The notes under the pieces were generated by a model. That model was not told the DNA's origin. It made no database searches and was given only the letters and a program-made list of their open reading frames with translations. This document shows positions 34,568 through 47,420 of a stretch of DNA of 64,000 nt, piece by piece (positions within the stretch are counted from its first letter, which is position 1; each line of letters begins with the position of its first letter). A program made the position numbers and the translations under genes. The DNA comes from Cryptomeria japonica (taxonomy: Eukaryota; Streptophyta; Pinopsida; Cupressales; Cupressaceae): assembly GCF_030272615.1 (NCBI RefSeq), contig NC_081409.1, positions 612,978,755 through 613,042,754 on the forward strand, given 5' to 3'.

Positions 34568-36145
34568 TTAAACCAATCTAGACGTCATAGATTCTATCTT
34601 GGTTATTGGGACTATAGGTAGATTCTTCAATTTCTCTTCCAAGTAGTTGACTTCATCAAGGCTTGAAGTGAAAGTTGTTTTCCAATTCGGTCCAAAGTCT
34701 CTTGTCTTGCTAGCAAGTATAGTGAATGAATGGATAACATCTAGTTTCTTCTTGGAAGGTGTTCCATTAGGTTCAAAGAATATAATCTTCACTTTATCCA
34801 TCAAATCTTTGACAACATTGTCAATTCCTTCATTCTTTCTATTCTCAAGAATAATCTTAGCCACTTCCAAGATCTTATTATGTATTGAATTGATTTCTTG
34901 ATTAACTTGTGTGCACCCACCGTTGATGTCTTCAAGTATAAGCCTCCTCATTTAAAGCAAGTTACACCACAACTTGAAATTTGGTGATTGTACATCCTTT
35001 AGTATACCTTCACTCATCAGTGTTTGCCTTGGTGTAGTCTTCATTACTTGCAATATAGGGGTGGTTAAGTCTCTTGTATAGATAAAAGATTCATATGCTA
35101 CTTTGAGTACCTAGGTCCTCTTAAGAATCGTCATAGCCTTATAAAATATCCTCACTAACTCCCTTATGAATACATTTTCCCTTCTACATGTCTTAGTAAT
35201 CTAAACATCCATTAGTTGCACCGACTCCTTTATCTTTTCAAAACCATCAATTGTATTTGGAGGAGGTAGCAATGATAGTGAAGCTAAGGGATCATGTTGC
35301 CTTAGTGGAACCTTGAGTTGTTGGAGGTAGCCTCTCAATATGTTGTTATCTTTCTCTAACTTTTTTATTCTTCTCAACTTCCAATTTGAGCATATCATGA
35401 ACTATTTTCATTGTATCATTCATATCTTCTAATGCTTGGTTGGTGGTTGGAGTACCTAGATTGATGGTCTACAAATAAAACTTCAGTTGTAATCTCTTCT
35501 TTGGGTTTATCTACCCTTGTAATGACAACCTATATGATCTTAGATCCTTCTTCATCCCTTGTCATCTTTGACTTCCTAGAGGTTTCCCTCTTCTCATGTT
35601 CTTCATTTCTATCCAGGTAGCTACCTAGATTGAAATGATCATTTTCTTCTTCTACAATCACCTTCTATGACAATATTTCCCTTAGCCAATTAGGTATAGC
35701 TGATCTTTCCTCTTCAACATGTATCTCATTCAATTGCTTCTCACATGGAGGAGATGTGACTTCATGTTCTTCATCATCTTCAATGTTCACATATGTATCA
35801 CTGCCTGCTTTCTCATTGGCTTGATTGGGTGAACCTATCTTTTCTTGGACAACTTGTTGTTTCCCTTTATCTATGGATCCTTTAGGCTCTCTCATTCTAC
35901 TTGTCTTGAATGCTTTATTCATCTCTACTTGGTGTATGGACGAAGTGTTAAAGGAAGGTCAAGGTGCTTAACGTGACTTGTGTTTTTCCTTTGGATGTTC
36001 TTCCTCGTTAACTTCAGTTTACCGAGATCCTTTAGAATGTGAGGATTGAGAAACACTCTTATTGTGAATCTCACTTTCCCTTTCATCATTAGAAGATTTG
36101 ACTTCTCCTATCATTTGAAATTTCACTCGGATGCCTTTATCATGT
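34568..36145 (-). pseudogene. Unknown transposon-type ORF, C-terminal part
   Basis: Minus-strand continuation, beyond copia D, of the ORF at 58631-60183. From 36145 down, frames read DKGIRVKFQMIGEVKSSNDE, then a charged low-complexity region (KGKQQVVQEKIGSPNQANEK, IEDDEEHEV) and IPNWLREIL at about 35680. Further down come a Ser/Lys-rich linker, a coiled-coil-like segment LRRIKKLEKDNNILRGYL (35400-35330), and a final 127-residue stretch with KNEGIDNVVKDLMDKVKIIFFEPNG ending at 34568. Several stops and frame shifts. I do not recognise the family of this part. The order domain, acidic linker, coiled coil resembles transposon-carried plant ORFs of the putative plant transposon protein type. Confidence 0.5.
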
Positions 36146-37760
36146 TGTTGGCATGATTGGAATAACTAATGCAGATGAGTTGATGACTGCATTGGTAGAA
36201 GAATGATGATGACATGATCATTTATTTGTGTTGTCATTGATGGAAACCTATGCCAATTAATGTTTTATGATGGTTACATATGAACTTTGATGTCTAACTC
36301 ATTAGATAAGTAATTTGGACTACCATATTTAGAATTTGTAAGTATGACAAGGTTTACTAGTAGGACTAAGAATTAGGACTTCAATCGGTAAAAGAAAAGA
36401 TTTTGATGGAATCAGTAAATTGGTGATGGTTGGAGACTTGTGGTTTGAAACATAAGCTTTTATGATGGATTTGTGTATGTGACTGAAACCACATCCTATG
36501 TTGATTACCGAAAGGTATGTTTTGAATTTTTGATGGAGTTGTGATAGGGTTTTTGTAGGGTTTTAGGACTGGTGATGAATTAACTCAACCACTAATGATT
36601 TTTGTCACGACGGTGATCAACAATGAGTCTACATGAAGTTGGTAACACAACACAACCCGCATGAAAGATTTAATTATTGTTTTGGCATGATTCAAGGAAG
36701 AATTTCTTGGGAATCAGCGAAATGCTTAGTAGAGTGTTTTGAGGATACAAATTGGATTTCCATGATGGGTTATGGATAATCAACAGTTGATATTGCATTG
36801 TAATTTGTTATAATGATTTGGATATTGATCTGATATGATTTATATTGTAAATTCAAGATGTAATTAAGTTTTATGGCCGACTTAGTTGTTATGGCTATTT
36901 AGGGTGACACAAATGATGTTTCATGTATTGGTGGCATTAGGAGAATGAGTTAAGCCATCCCAGAGAAGATAGAGATCTATCTAAGTGTTGCAGACTGTGA
37001 AGCATAACTAGATCTGATTTAGCAAGTTGAAAGTGTAAAGTAATAGATCATTTTTCACTATTGTTCTCTAATAATTACAACGACATAAATCCCTTAACCG
37101 GGTAGGTCCTAACAGGCCTTTGCCGTCTATGTCCCCTAATAGGGCAGCTCACAAAAGAGTGTTTAAATCCTATAACCAGGTTGATCCTGATAGATCATTA
37201 AGATCCTAGCTAGAGTGATAGGCAAATCCCTTAACTGAGTGACTCCTAATAGGGTCTGCTCCTAACCCAACATATTTTAAGCTCCTAATAGGGTGTACTT
37301 CAAAAGTGTACAAATTATTGTGGGTACCAATCCCCACCGTGGTTTTTTCCCATTTGGGTTTCCACATCAAAAATCTTGGTGTTCATGTGTGGAATGTCTT
37401 TTCATAGTGTTTATGTTCTCATGCATTATTTCTGATTACTGGTTATGATAAGTTTATTGTTGTCTATCAGAGATCTATAAGTGGTTACCGATAATGTTAA
37501 TGAATTGATAGATGAAGTAGTCTAATCTGATAATAAATCAGTACGAGTATGTGTTGATTAGATATCTAGTTGGTAAATACTTTGATTAATAAGACTACAT
37601 AAGTGGGTAACAAGTGAACGAGATCTGCTAAAGGGATAGATTTATGTATTAAATGATTTCAGATTTGTTGTAAATGGTATTTTGATTTGAAGTTATAAAT
37701 TGTCTTAATACCGATTCACCCCCACCTCCCAGTATTAACTAGATCCTTATAGGATTAACA
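36146..37760 (+). repeat. 5' LTR of copia D
   Basis: TGTTGGCATGATTGG to TATAGGATTAACA. It contains an array of CCTAATAGGG-like motifs at about 37100-37300. Confidence 0.92.
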
Positions 37761-37761
37761 A

Positions 37762-37775
37762 TTGGTATTAGAGTT
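37762..37775 (+). promoter_or_regulatory. Primer-binding site of copia D
   Basis: TTGGTATTAGAGTT, one base after the LTR; it differs from TTGGTATCAGAGCT by C-to-T changes. Confidence 0.8.
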
Positions 37776-37838
37776 GTGGTCCTCTGTGTGTAGAAAAGCT
37801 TAACCGCTCGAGGAAAAGATTCTGAGTAAGATAAGATA

Positions 37839-40800
37839 ATGAAAAAAGAGGGTCTGAAATTCAACAAGGATAACTATAAGATCTGGAAAGATAAAATGAA
37901 GATATATCTCAAAGGTCTTGGTGCTCAATACTGGAAACATGTTAAAACAACATATGTGGCTCCTACTACTGCTCCCTTGACACCGGATGACCTTAAAGAT
38001 CAACATGAGAACATGCAAGCCCTTGAAGCTATTGTAAGTACTTTATCCAATTCTGAATATATCGATGTTCAAGGATTGGAAACTGCACATGAGGTTTGGG
38101 AAAAATTAGAAACAATTCATGGAGGAGATGAGCATGTACAAAGAGGAAAAGAGGAAAGCTTGAGAGGAAAATTTGATGATATGAAAATGCAAGAAGGAGA
38201 AAACATTGCACAATATGGTCAAAGAATTAAAGAAGTTGTTGGCGGTATAAAAGGTGCTGGTGGTAAAATTGATGATGATGTGGTGGTAAGTAAAATTCTC
38301 AGAACTCTTCAACCTCAGTATGCTATTAGAGTATCGACAATCTAAGAACTGAGATCCATTTCAAAGGATAAGGTAACTGTTGACTCTTTGATTGGTAAGC
38401 TTACAACCTTTGAGTTAAATAGTTTTGACAATAGTGTGGCAAAATCTACTGAATCTTATTTTAAAGCTTCTATTACCAGTTCATCTACTAGAAAAGGAAA
38501 GAATGTATGTCAAAGTCATGAATGTAGATCTAGTCATGGAGGTAACTGGGAAAGTGAAGACAATGAAGATCAAGTAATGGAACTTGAAGCATTGCTAGCT
38601 AAGAGATTTCCAAGAGGCACTGGTAAGTATAAAGGAAAGCTACCTTAAAATTGTTTCTCTTGTAGTAAGATTGGTCATATTGCTGCTAAATGCCCTAACA
38701 CTGACAAGAAAGATAAGTTCTAGAAATTCAAAGGGAAAGGCATAAAACACTGTTATGTTGCAGTGGATGGAGGTGTGACCAATGAAGAATCTGAAGATGA
38801 AGATGACAATGAAGAGATTGTGTTTGTAGCTGTAAAGGAGGAACTGCTTGATGAGAAGGCATTGGTTTCTCATGTAGAAAACAATAATGAATGGATTATA
38901 GATAGTGGTTGTTCACACCATATGACCGGAGATAAGAGTAAGTTCCTAACTCTTAATGAATTTGATGGAGGTGTTGTTAGATTTGGAAATGACTCTCCCT
39001 GCATGGTGAAAGGTAAAGGTTCTATTTCTTTAAATGGGAATAATAATACTGATGATGTATTTTGGGTTGATGGTTTGAAACATAATCTATTAAGTGTTGG
39101 ACAACTCAATGATAAAGGTTATTTTCTTGAGTTTAATGGTGGAATATGCAGAATCCTTGGAGGAAATGGTGAACTAATTGCTACCAAAAAACAAACAAGA
39201 GGTAACTTATTTCATTTAATGCTAATATCAATAGTTGTCTGGTTGCAAAGATGGAAGATAGTAGGTTATGGAACAAGAGATGTTGTCATATGAATTTTGA
39301 TAACTTGGTGAAGGTAAGAAAGTCTAGTGTTGTGAGAGGATTACCACAAATTGTTAAATTGGATAATGTGATGTGTAAAGATTGTCAAATTGGTAAGATG
39401 ACCTCTATTTCATTTAAGAGAAAGAAATGTACATCTAAAAATATTTTGGATTTGGTTCATATTGATCTATATGGTCCTATGAGAACAAAAAGTTATTTTA
39501 GTGATAGACATTTCATGCTTTTTACCGATGACTATTCTAAGATGATATGGGTTATATTCCTAAAGGCGAATCTAAAGCCTTTAGTAAATTTAAATCATTT
39601 AAAGCTCTAGTTGAGAATGAGACCGGTAAAAACTTAAAATGCTTAAGATCTGATCGAGGAGGAGAATTCACATCTGATGAGTTTGTCAAGTATTGTGATG
39701 AATAGGGTATCAAGAGAAAGATGTCCGCTCCAAGGATACCACATCAAAATGGTGTAGCAAAAAGGATGAACAGAACAATTGTTGATGCTGCTAGAACAAT
39801 GTTATTACAAGGTAATATGCCTAACATGTTTTGGAGAGAAGTGGTAAGTACTGCACTCTACACATTAAATCAGATACTTATAAATAAAGTCAACAATAAG
39901 ACATCTTATGAGCTATGTTATTGTAAAACTCCTTGTGTTAGTTATTTCAAAATCTTTCGAAGTTAATGTTTTATTAAAAAGGATAACTACACTAGAAAGT
40001 TTGATGCAAAATCTAATGAAGGAATATTTCTTGGTTATTCTTCTAAAAGAAAAGCATATAAATGCTATAATAAGAGAACTAAGAAAATAGTTGAAAGTGT
40101 TAATGTGAAGGTGGATGATTTGTCAAATAAATCTGAAGGATCAAGCAGGTCTGAACCTGAAAAAGATGATAATGAAGAAAGACTGGTGATCTTTGAACCA
40201 GAAGCACATAATAATGATCAAATGACAAATGCAGTACCGATAAGCGAGGACAGTGAAGAAGAAAGTAGTGAATTGACTGGTGAATCAAATGAGGAAGATG
40301 TCGAACTGACATAGACTATACCTAGATATGTGAGATTGAATCACTCTCAGGACCAAATAATTGGTGATAAGAATGTAGGTGTGCAGACCAGGAGAAAGAT
40401 TAGAGAAAATTCTTGTTTGATCTCTACAATGGAACCCAACACAGTTAAGGAAGCACTCAAAGATGATGACTGGATGAAAGCAATGAATGAGGAATTAGAT
40501 CAAATAGAGAACAATCAGACATGGTCACTTGTTCCTAGACCGAAGGACAAGAATGTGATTGGAACCAAATGGGTCTTCAGGAATAAGTTAAATGAAGATG
40601 GAAAAGTGGTAAGAAATAAGGCAAGGTTAGTCTGCAAAGGATATGCACGGGAAGAAGGTTAAGACTATGGTGAAACTTTTGCACCAGTTGCAAGATTAGA
40701 GAGAGTAAGGATGTTGCTGGCATTTGCTGCGTATAAGGGATTCAAAGTCTACCAAATAGATGTCAAGTCAACATTTTTGAATGGAATTCTTGAAGAAGAA

Positions 40801-41947
40801 GTTTATATTGAACAACCAGATGGTTTTTCCTTGACCGATGATAAGGGCATGCTATGTAAATTGTATAAATCTTGGTATGGTCTAAAGCAAGCACCAATAG
40901 CATGGTATGAGAGATTGCATGCACATTTGATCAAGATTGGATTCCAATGTACTAGTGAGGACAATAATGTTTATCTAAAAACTGATGGAGACAAGATGCT
41001 AATAGTTGAAGTATTTTTAGATGACATAATTTTTGGTGGAGATGATAATATAAGTATGGAATTTGCTGATGAGATGAAAAAGGAATTCGAGATGTCTCTA
41101 GTTGGTGAAATAAAGTTATTTATTAGATTACAGATCCAACAACTAGATGGTGGTATTTTTATCTGTCAAAGCAAGTATATTAAAGAGGTGTTGAAGAATT
41201 TTGGCATGGAAGACTGTAAACCGGTAGGTACACCGATGGTAACAAGCTGCAAGTTGACAAAGAAAGATGATTCACCTGATGTTAGTGAAAAATAATATAG
41301 GTCTATGATTGATAAATTATATTATGTTGTACATAGAAAACTGGACATTGCTCATGTTGTTGGGTTAGTTGCAAGATTCTAAAAAGAGCCCAAAGAAAGT
41401 CACATGGTGGCTGTTAAGAGGATTTTCTGATATCTTAAAGGAACATTAGTCTATGGATTATGGTATCCTTGCAAAGGAAATTTCACTTTAGATGTTTTTA
41501 CTGATGCAGTTTGGGCAGGCAATGTGGATGATAGGAAAATCACAACTGATGGACCTTTTCTACTTAGAGGAAGACTTGTAGCATGGACAAGCAAGAAACA
41601 AACTTGTGTTTCTCAATCTATAGCTGAAGCTGAGTATGTTGCTGCATCCATGAATTGCACACTGGCCATATGGATGAGACATGTGATAGAAAGATTCAAG
41701 ATAGATATGTCTGAACCATTGACTATCTATTGTGACAATACGAGTGCAATAAATATTTCCAAGAATCCTGTACTTCATACAAGAACCAAGCATATAGAGT
41801 TTAAGTATCATTTCTTAAGGAAAAGTGTTTAGGAGAAGCAGGTAAAGATGGAGTATGTGAAGAGTAAAGATCAGTTAGCTGATATCTTTACTAAACCATT
41901 GCCAAAGACTAGTTTTGAGTTTCTTAGAAGTAAATTAGGGGTTAGAC
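37839..41947 (+). pseudogene. Copia D Gag-Pol polyprotein (broken)
   Basis: Gag opens at 37839 with LKFNKDNYKIWKDKMKIYL and runs to 38345 before a stop; the zinc knuckle CFSCSKIGHIAAKC is at about 38653-38694. Protease motif IDSGCSHHMTGD (38895-38935) is intact, unlike in the other three copia elements. Pre-integrase and integrase follow (WNKRCCHMNFDN, HIDLYGP, FTDDYSKMIW, PHQNGVAKRMN) with a frame shift near 39570. RT lies at 40330-41295 ([20 protein letters not shown], catalytic box FLDDIIFGG). RNase H at 41400-41947 shows AEAEYVAAS, IYCDNTSAIN and DIFTKPLPK. Residues differ from A, B and E at many sites, so D is a separate copia lineage. Confidence 0.92.
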
Positions 41948-43083
41948 TTTGGCCATTTGGTGAAATTGATTATGTGTTGCATTGATGTTTTGTCATTGAT
42001 GCCAACACTAGCTGTTTGGATACTTTACCAACACCCTTCTGGTCCCGGTAGGTTGAGTTGTTTTTGGTTGATTTGGATTTGACATGATCCGGTAGGCTCC
42101 GGTATAGTTTGGTAATGGAATTGGCTTGTTCATGATACTCATGCTCATATTTAGTCAGTTGGTTTTGGTTTGGCGATCTGATGCTATCTTGCTTGCTTAG
42201 AAGCTTGGTTTCTAGTTCCGGTGAGGGTTTCACCGAAAAAGCTTTTGATGAAGATCTTTGATGAATTGCTTAAGTGGTGTTGGTGCAACTTCTGGTGAAG
42301 TTTCAGGATGCTGTTGGTGATCATGTTAAAGACTTGGTGGATGGATATCATTGCTGAAGCGTGTGGACCTATATTGGGTCTCGGTTGATCTGGGTTATGG
42401 ACTAATTTTAATGTAACGTGTAGATTGGACCTCTCAATGCATCTTCAGGATGTCTTATGTGTTGGATATTATTTGTTTGGTCTAAGACCGACATGGTTTG
42501 TAATTATGTAATTGGTTTATTGTCTGGTGGCCGACTTGATTGTTTATGGTCGAGGGTTTGTATATATAGATGTAAGATCTCATTGTAGATCATCATGGTT
42601 ATTGTTAGAGGTCATGGTCAAGAAATGTAATGTGTAAATAATGAAATATCATTCAGGCAGAGGAGTTGGTCAATCATTGGAGATTGAATTGGGTTTATGT
42701 AAGAGGACTTAGTCCTCTAGTATTGAGCTTAACCGAAACTGTACTCAGGCATAGGAGATGCTATCTTTTGCAGTTCAACACTTCTCTGGATTGTAGTCTA
42801 GATTTATATGTAGTTAGTGAGGCTCCTTTTGTGATGAGAAGTGTGCTCTAGGCTGTTAGCCTTCCTACAAGTGTAGGCCCCTAAATTGCAATTCACATAC
42901 TTACTACAGAAGTATTATCTATCGTGGGTAGCTTCCCACTGTAATTCTTCCCTTTACTGGGTTTTCCACGTATAAATCTTGGTGTTGTGTGGATGGATTT
43001 TATTCTGTGATTATTTTTTATTCTTAATTGGTTTAACTGCTATTTTATTATTAATGTTTTACATTTCGGTATTAAAGTTTTAA
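41948..43083 (+). repeat. 5' LTR of copia E (3'-truncated)
   Basis: TTTGGCCATTTGGTG aligns with TGTTGGCCATTTGGTG at 55385 and stays colinear to about GTATTAAAGTTT. TATA box plus TGTAAGATCTCATT at 42561-42584. Confidence 0.9.
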
Positions 43084-46000
43084 TCAACAAATAATGGGAT
43101 TAACCGACAAATCATCTAGAAAGGCTATATGGGATAAGTTGGAGACTCTTAATGAAGGTGACCCTACAATGAAGATTTCTAAACTTGATGGTTACCAGGT
43201 GAGATATGAAAACTTGAAGATGGAAGAAGATGAAAGGATTACTACATTCATGGAAAGGGTAAATGAGATTGCTATGGGAATTCAATGTTGTGGTGGAACT
43301 CTGAGCAAAGATGAAATTGTTTCTAAAGTCCTAAGAGCCCTGCCACCAACTTAGAAAATGAAGGCTACTACTATTAATGAGTTGAGAACAATGGCTAACA
43401 CATCTACCAACAAAGATACTTTGGTTGGGAAACTATTTGCTTTTAAGCTATAAGAATTTGGACCTTCTGGAGCTGTGAAGACTGAACTTGCTTTTCATGT
43501 ATCTGCATCTACAACCAGTAAGCAAGACTAGAAAGATTTGTATGCAAAGGAATTAGAAGATATGAAAAGAGAAGATGATGAGTTTCAACAACTTGAAACA
43601 CTATTTGCTAGAAGAGTACCTAAAAGATTGGTAGGAAGTAAGTATGAAGGAAAAGCACCTTTTAAATGTTTTGCATGTAATGAGATTGGTCATTTTGCAT
43701 CTAGATGTCCTGAAAGGAATTCAAGATTTGAAGAAAGAGTTAGAAGATCATTTAAACCTAACCCTGGATATCAGAACAAGTATAAGTATAGGAAAAAAAA
43801 GAGACAAATCACGCTACATAGTAGATGAGGAAGGCTTTACTGATTCTGTTGATGAACTGACAGAAGACTTTGCTAGTGGTTCCAACAATGGGAAGGAGTG
43901 GGTGTTCCTGGCTATCAAGGAAGATGATCTGGGACTGGAAGAGAATGTACCTGAAGAGAAGGCACTTGCTTCTAAAATTGAAGACAAAGATGAATGGGTA
44001 ATTGATAATGGTTGTTCACATCATATGACTGGAGATAAAGGGAAGTTTCTGTCTTTGCAAGAATTTAATGACGGTCTAGTTATATTTGGAGATGACAAAG
44101 CATGTATGATCAAAGGAAAATGAACTATATCATTGGATGGTAAGAACAATACTGACAATGTTTATTACGTTGAAGGTTTGAGACATAATCTTTTGAGTGT
44201 AGGACAATTGGTAGATAAGGGATTTCAATTAATGTTCGAGGATGGAAAATGCAAAATCATTAATAGATCTGGTTTGGAGATTGCAACCGGTACACAAACA
44301 AAAGGTAATATATTTCATTTGAACTCCAGTGAAAAGACATATTTGATTACTCAGATTAATGAGAGTTGGCTATGGCATAAAAGGCTATGTCATGTGAATT
44401 TTGATTGCATTATGAAGACCAGTTCAACTAAGGCAGTTAGGGATATACCTAAGATTATGAAGCCCTATAATCTAGTATGTAAAGAATGTCAAATGGGTAA
44501 ATAGGTCAGAACATCTTTTAGGAGTATACAAGATAAATCAAATGATATTCTTGATCTTATTCATACTGATTTGTGCGGCCCTGCTAGAGTTAAAAGTTAA
44601 GAAGGTGATAGATATTTCATGCTAATCATTGATGATTATTCTAGAATGATATGGGTTACTTTTCTTAAGGAAAAATCTGAAGCATTTGAAAAGTTTAAAA
44701 TCTTTAAGGCTAAAGTGGAAACTGAGACAGGATTGAAGATTAAATGTTTGAGGTCAGATCATGGTGGAGAATTCACATCCGGCGAGTTTAATAACTTTTG
44801 TGAGAAGCATGGTATAAGAAGAGAATTTTCTTCTCCCTAGACACCTCAACAGAATGCAGTTGTGGAAAGGAAGAACAAAACTATCTTGTATGCTGCTAGA
44901 ACAATTATGATGGAAGCTAGTCTACCTCATATCTACTGGAGAGAAGAAGTGAGCACAACAGTTTATACATTCAACAGAGTACACATCAAAGGAGAAACTG
45001 GTAAGACACCTTATGAATTATGGTTTGGAAATACACCTATAGTTAAGTATTTCAGAATTTTTGGTAGTAAATGTTATATCAGGAGAGATGATGTCATTGG
45101 GAAATTTGATCTTAGATGTGATGAAGGCATATTTCTTGGTTATTCTAATGAAATCAAAGCATATAGATGTTATAACAAGAGATTGTCGAGAATTGTGGAG
45201 AGTGCTAATGTCAAAGTAGATGAGCTAAACAAAAGTCAAATTAGAGTTTATGAGAAGGAACCAATAGTGGAAATGATTATATCTGAACTGATAGCACCTT
45301 TACTAGAACAGAGTGTTGAACTAGTTACTCCGGCAACGTCAGAGAATTCTACAGTAACTGAAGAACAGGGAAGAGGAACAGAAAGTCAGAAGACTCCTAG
45401 GTATGTGAGATTGAATCATTCAGAAGATCAGATCATTGGGGATAAAAGCAATGGAGTGATGACAAGAACAAGACTGACAACTAATGAGGTATGTTTAATT
45501 TCACAAGTTGAACCGGTATTAGTAATTGAGGCATGTAAAGATGAATATTGGTTGAAAACTATGGAAGAAGAATTAGATCAAATTGAGAAAAATAACACAT
45601 GAACCTTGGTTCCCCAGCCTAAAAATAAAAATGTTATTGGAACTAAATGGGGTTTTAGGAATAAATTGAATGAGGATGGTCAAGTTATAAGGAATAAGGC
45701 TAGATTGGTTTGTAAAAGATATTCTCAGAAGGAAGGAATTGATTATGGAGAGACTTTTTCACTTGTAGCTAGGATTGAAGCTATAAGATTATTTCTTGCC
45801 TATGCTGCTTATAAAAACTACAAGGTTTATCAGATGGATGTTATATGTGCATTTTTGAATGGGGAACTTGATGGGAAAGTTTATATTGAGAAACCTGATG
45901 GTTTTGCACTATCAGATGATACAAATATGGTTTGCAGGTTAAGGAAAGATTTACATGGATTGAAACAAGCACCTAGAGCTTGGTATGCAAGGTTGGATAA

Positions 46001-47047
46001 ATATCTTTTGAAGCTTGGTTTTACTAAGGGCAGTGCTGATAGTAATTTATATTATAAGATCACTGATGATGATATACTAATTATTAAAGTATTTGTTGAT
46101 GACATTATTTTTGGAGGTGAAGATAAGTCATGCATAGAATTTTCTAGGAATATGGAGAAATAATTTGAGATGTCTATGATTGGTGAGATGAAAATTTTCT
46201 TAGGTTTGCAAATTAATCAGACTGACAAAGGTATTTTCATTTGTCAAACAAAATATGCTAATGAATTGTTGAATAAATTTGGTATGGGAGATTCTAAACC
46301 GGTAAGTACTCCTATGGTTACAAGTGAGAAATTGACAAGAAAAGATGTTTCTGCACTGGTAAATCCTACAAGATACAAATCTATGATTGGAGGTCTCCTT
46401 TATTTGACTCAAACTAGGCGTGCCATTATGAATGTTGTTTGTATTGTTTTAATATTTCAGAGTGATCCTAGAGAAAATCATGAGATTGTGGTGAAAAGGA
46501 TTTTTAGATACTTGCAAGGTACATCAGAATATAGTTTGTGGTACCTTAAGGATGATAACTTTACTTTATGTGCATATACAATTGCTGATTGGGTTGGAGA
46601 TGTTGATGATCGTAAACATACTTCTGGTGGATCTTTCTTTCTTGGAAAGAAGTTGATTTCATGGATCAACAAGAAACAATCATGTACTTCTTTATCTACT
46701 GTTGAAGTTGAGTATGTTGTTGTTGCTACTAACTGTACACAAGTTCTTTGGATGAAGCAAATGTTGAAGGATATAAAGGTGGATTGTGATGCACTGGTAG
46801 TTATTCACTGTGATAACTCTGCTACTATTGATATGTCAAGGAATCTGGTATTTCATTCTAAAACAAAGCACATATCTATCAAGTATAAATTTTTGAAGGA
46901 AAAGGTGGAAGCAAATGAAGTTAGACTGGTTTATGTGAGCACTAAAGAGTAGATTGCAGATATTTTCACTAAACCTTTGCCAAGGAATCATTTGAGTACC
47001 TAAGAGATATATTGGGAGTTTTTGCCCCTCTACTGAAACTTGATTGA
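43084..47047 (+). pseudogene. Copia E Gag-Pol polyprotein (broken)
   Basis: Gag begins abruptly inside the protein (QQIMGLTDKSS), about residue 85 of the homologue in A. Zinc knuckle CFACNEIGHFASRC at 43669-43710. Protease motif reads IDNGCSHH: Ser of DSG is Asn. Integrase: CHVNFDC, CKECQMGK, HTDLCGP, IIDDYSRM, VVERKN. RT (45606-46163): [23 protein letters not shown], intact FVDDIIFGG. RNase H (46560-47000): IADWVGD, HCDNSATI, DIFTKPL. In-frame stops are numerous, including TAG in TKE-stop-IADIF (46950), at the same codon as in copia B. The same lineage as A and B. Confidence 0.93.
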
Positions 47048-47100
47048 TACGGTTTAGCATCAGTTCGACATGCATTATCAAAGATACTATTCATTCTGAC

Positions 47101-47117
47101 ACTGATGTGGGATGTTT
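47101..47117. repeat. Target-site duplication of the LINE, left copy
   Basis: CACTGATGTGGGATGTT, identical to 55054-55070. It flanks the LINE and is part of the copia E 3' region. Confidence 0.93.
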
Positions 47118-47420
47118 TTGATTAATAAAAAATAGGTTTTAAGGGACCTGAAACCCAGTTACATACGAAAGATATTCAGGAAAGAAACAAAACACAACGG
47201 TTGCTAAAGACCAGCAAAAAAACCAGCAACAGAGGAAAGGATAGCAATAGGCTAGCAAGAAATTGGCCCCAAGTCCAGCATAAAAATAAATTTAGAAATT
47301 CTTCATGGTTTCTTCTGCATTCTACACCAAGAGCATCATTACCTTGGCCGCTTCCCTCAAGTCGGTATTTTCCTGAGCAATCTGGCTTTCTTTCATCTTC
47401 ATATCCTTCTTCGCCGTAGT

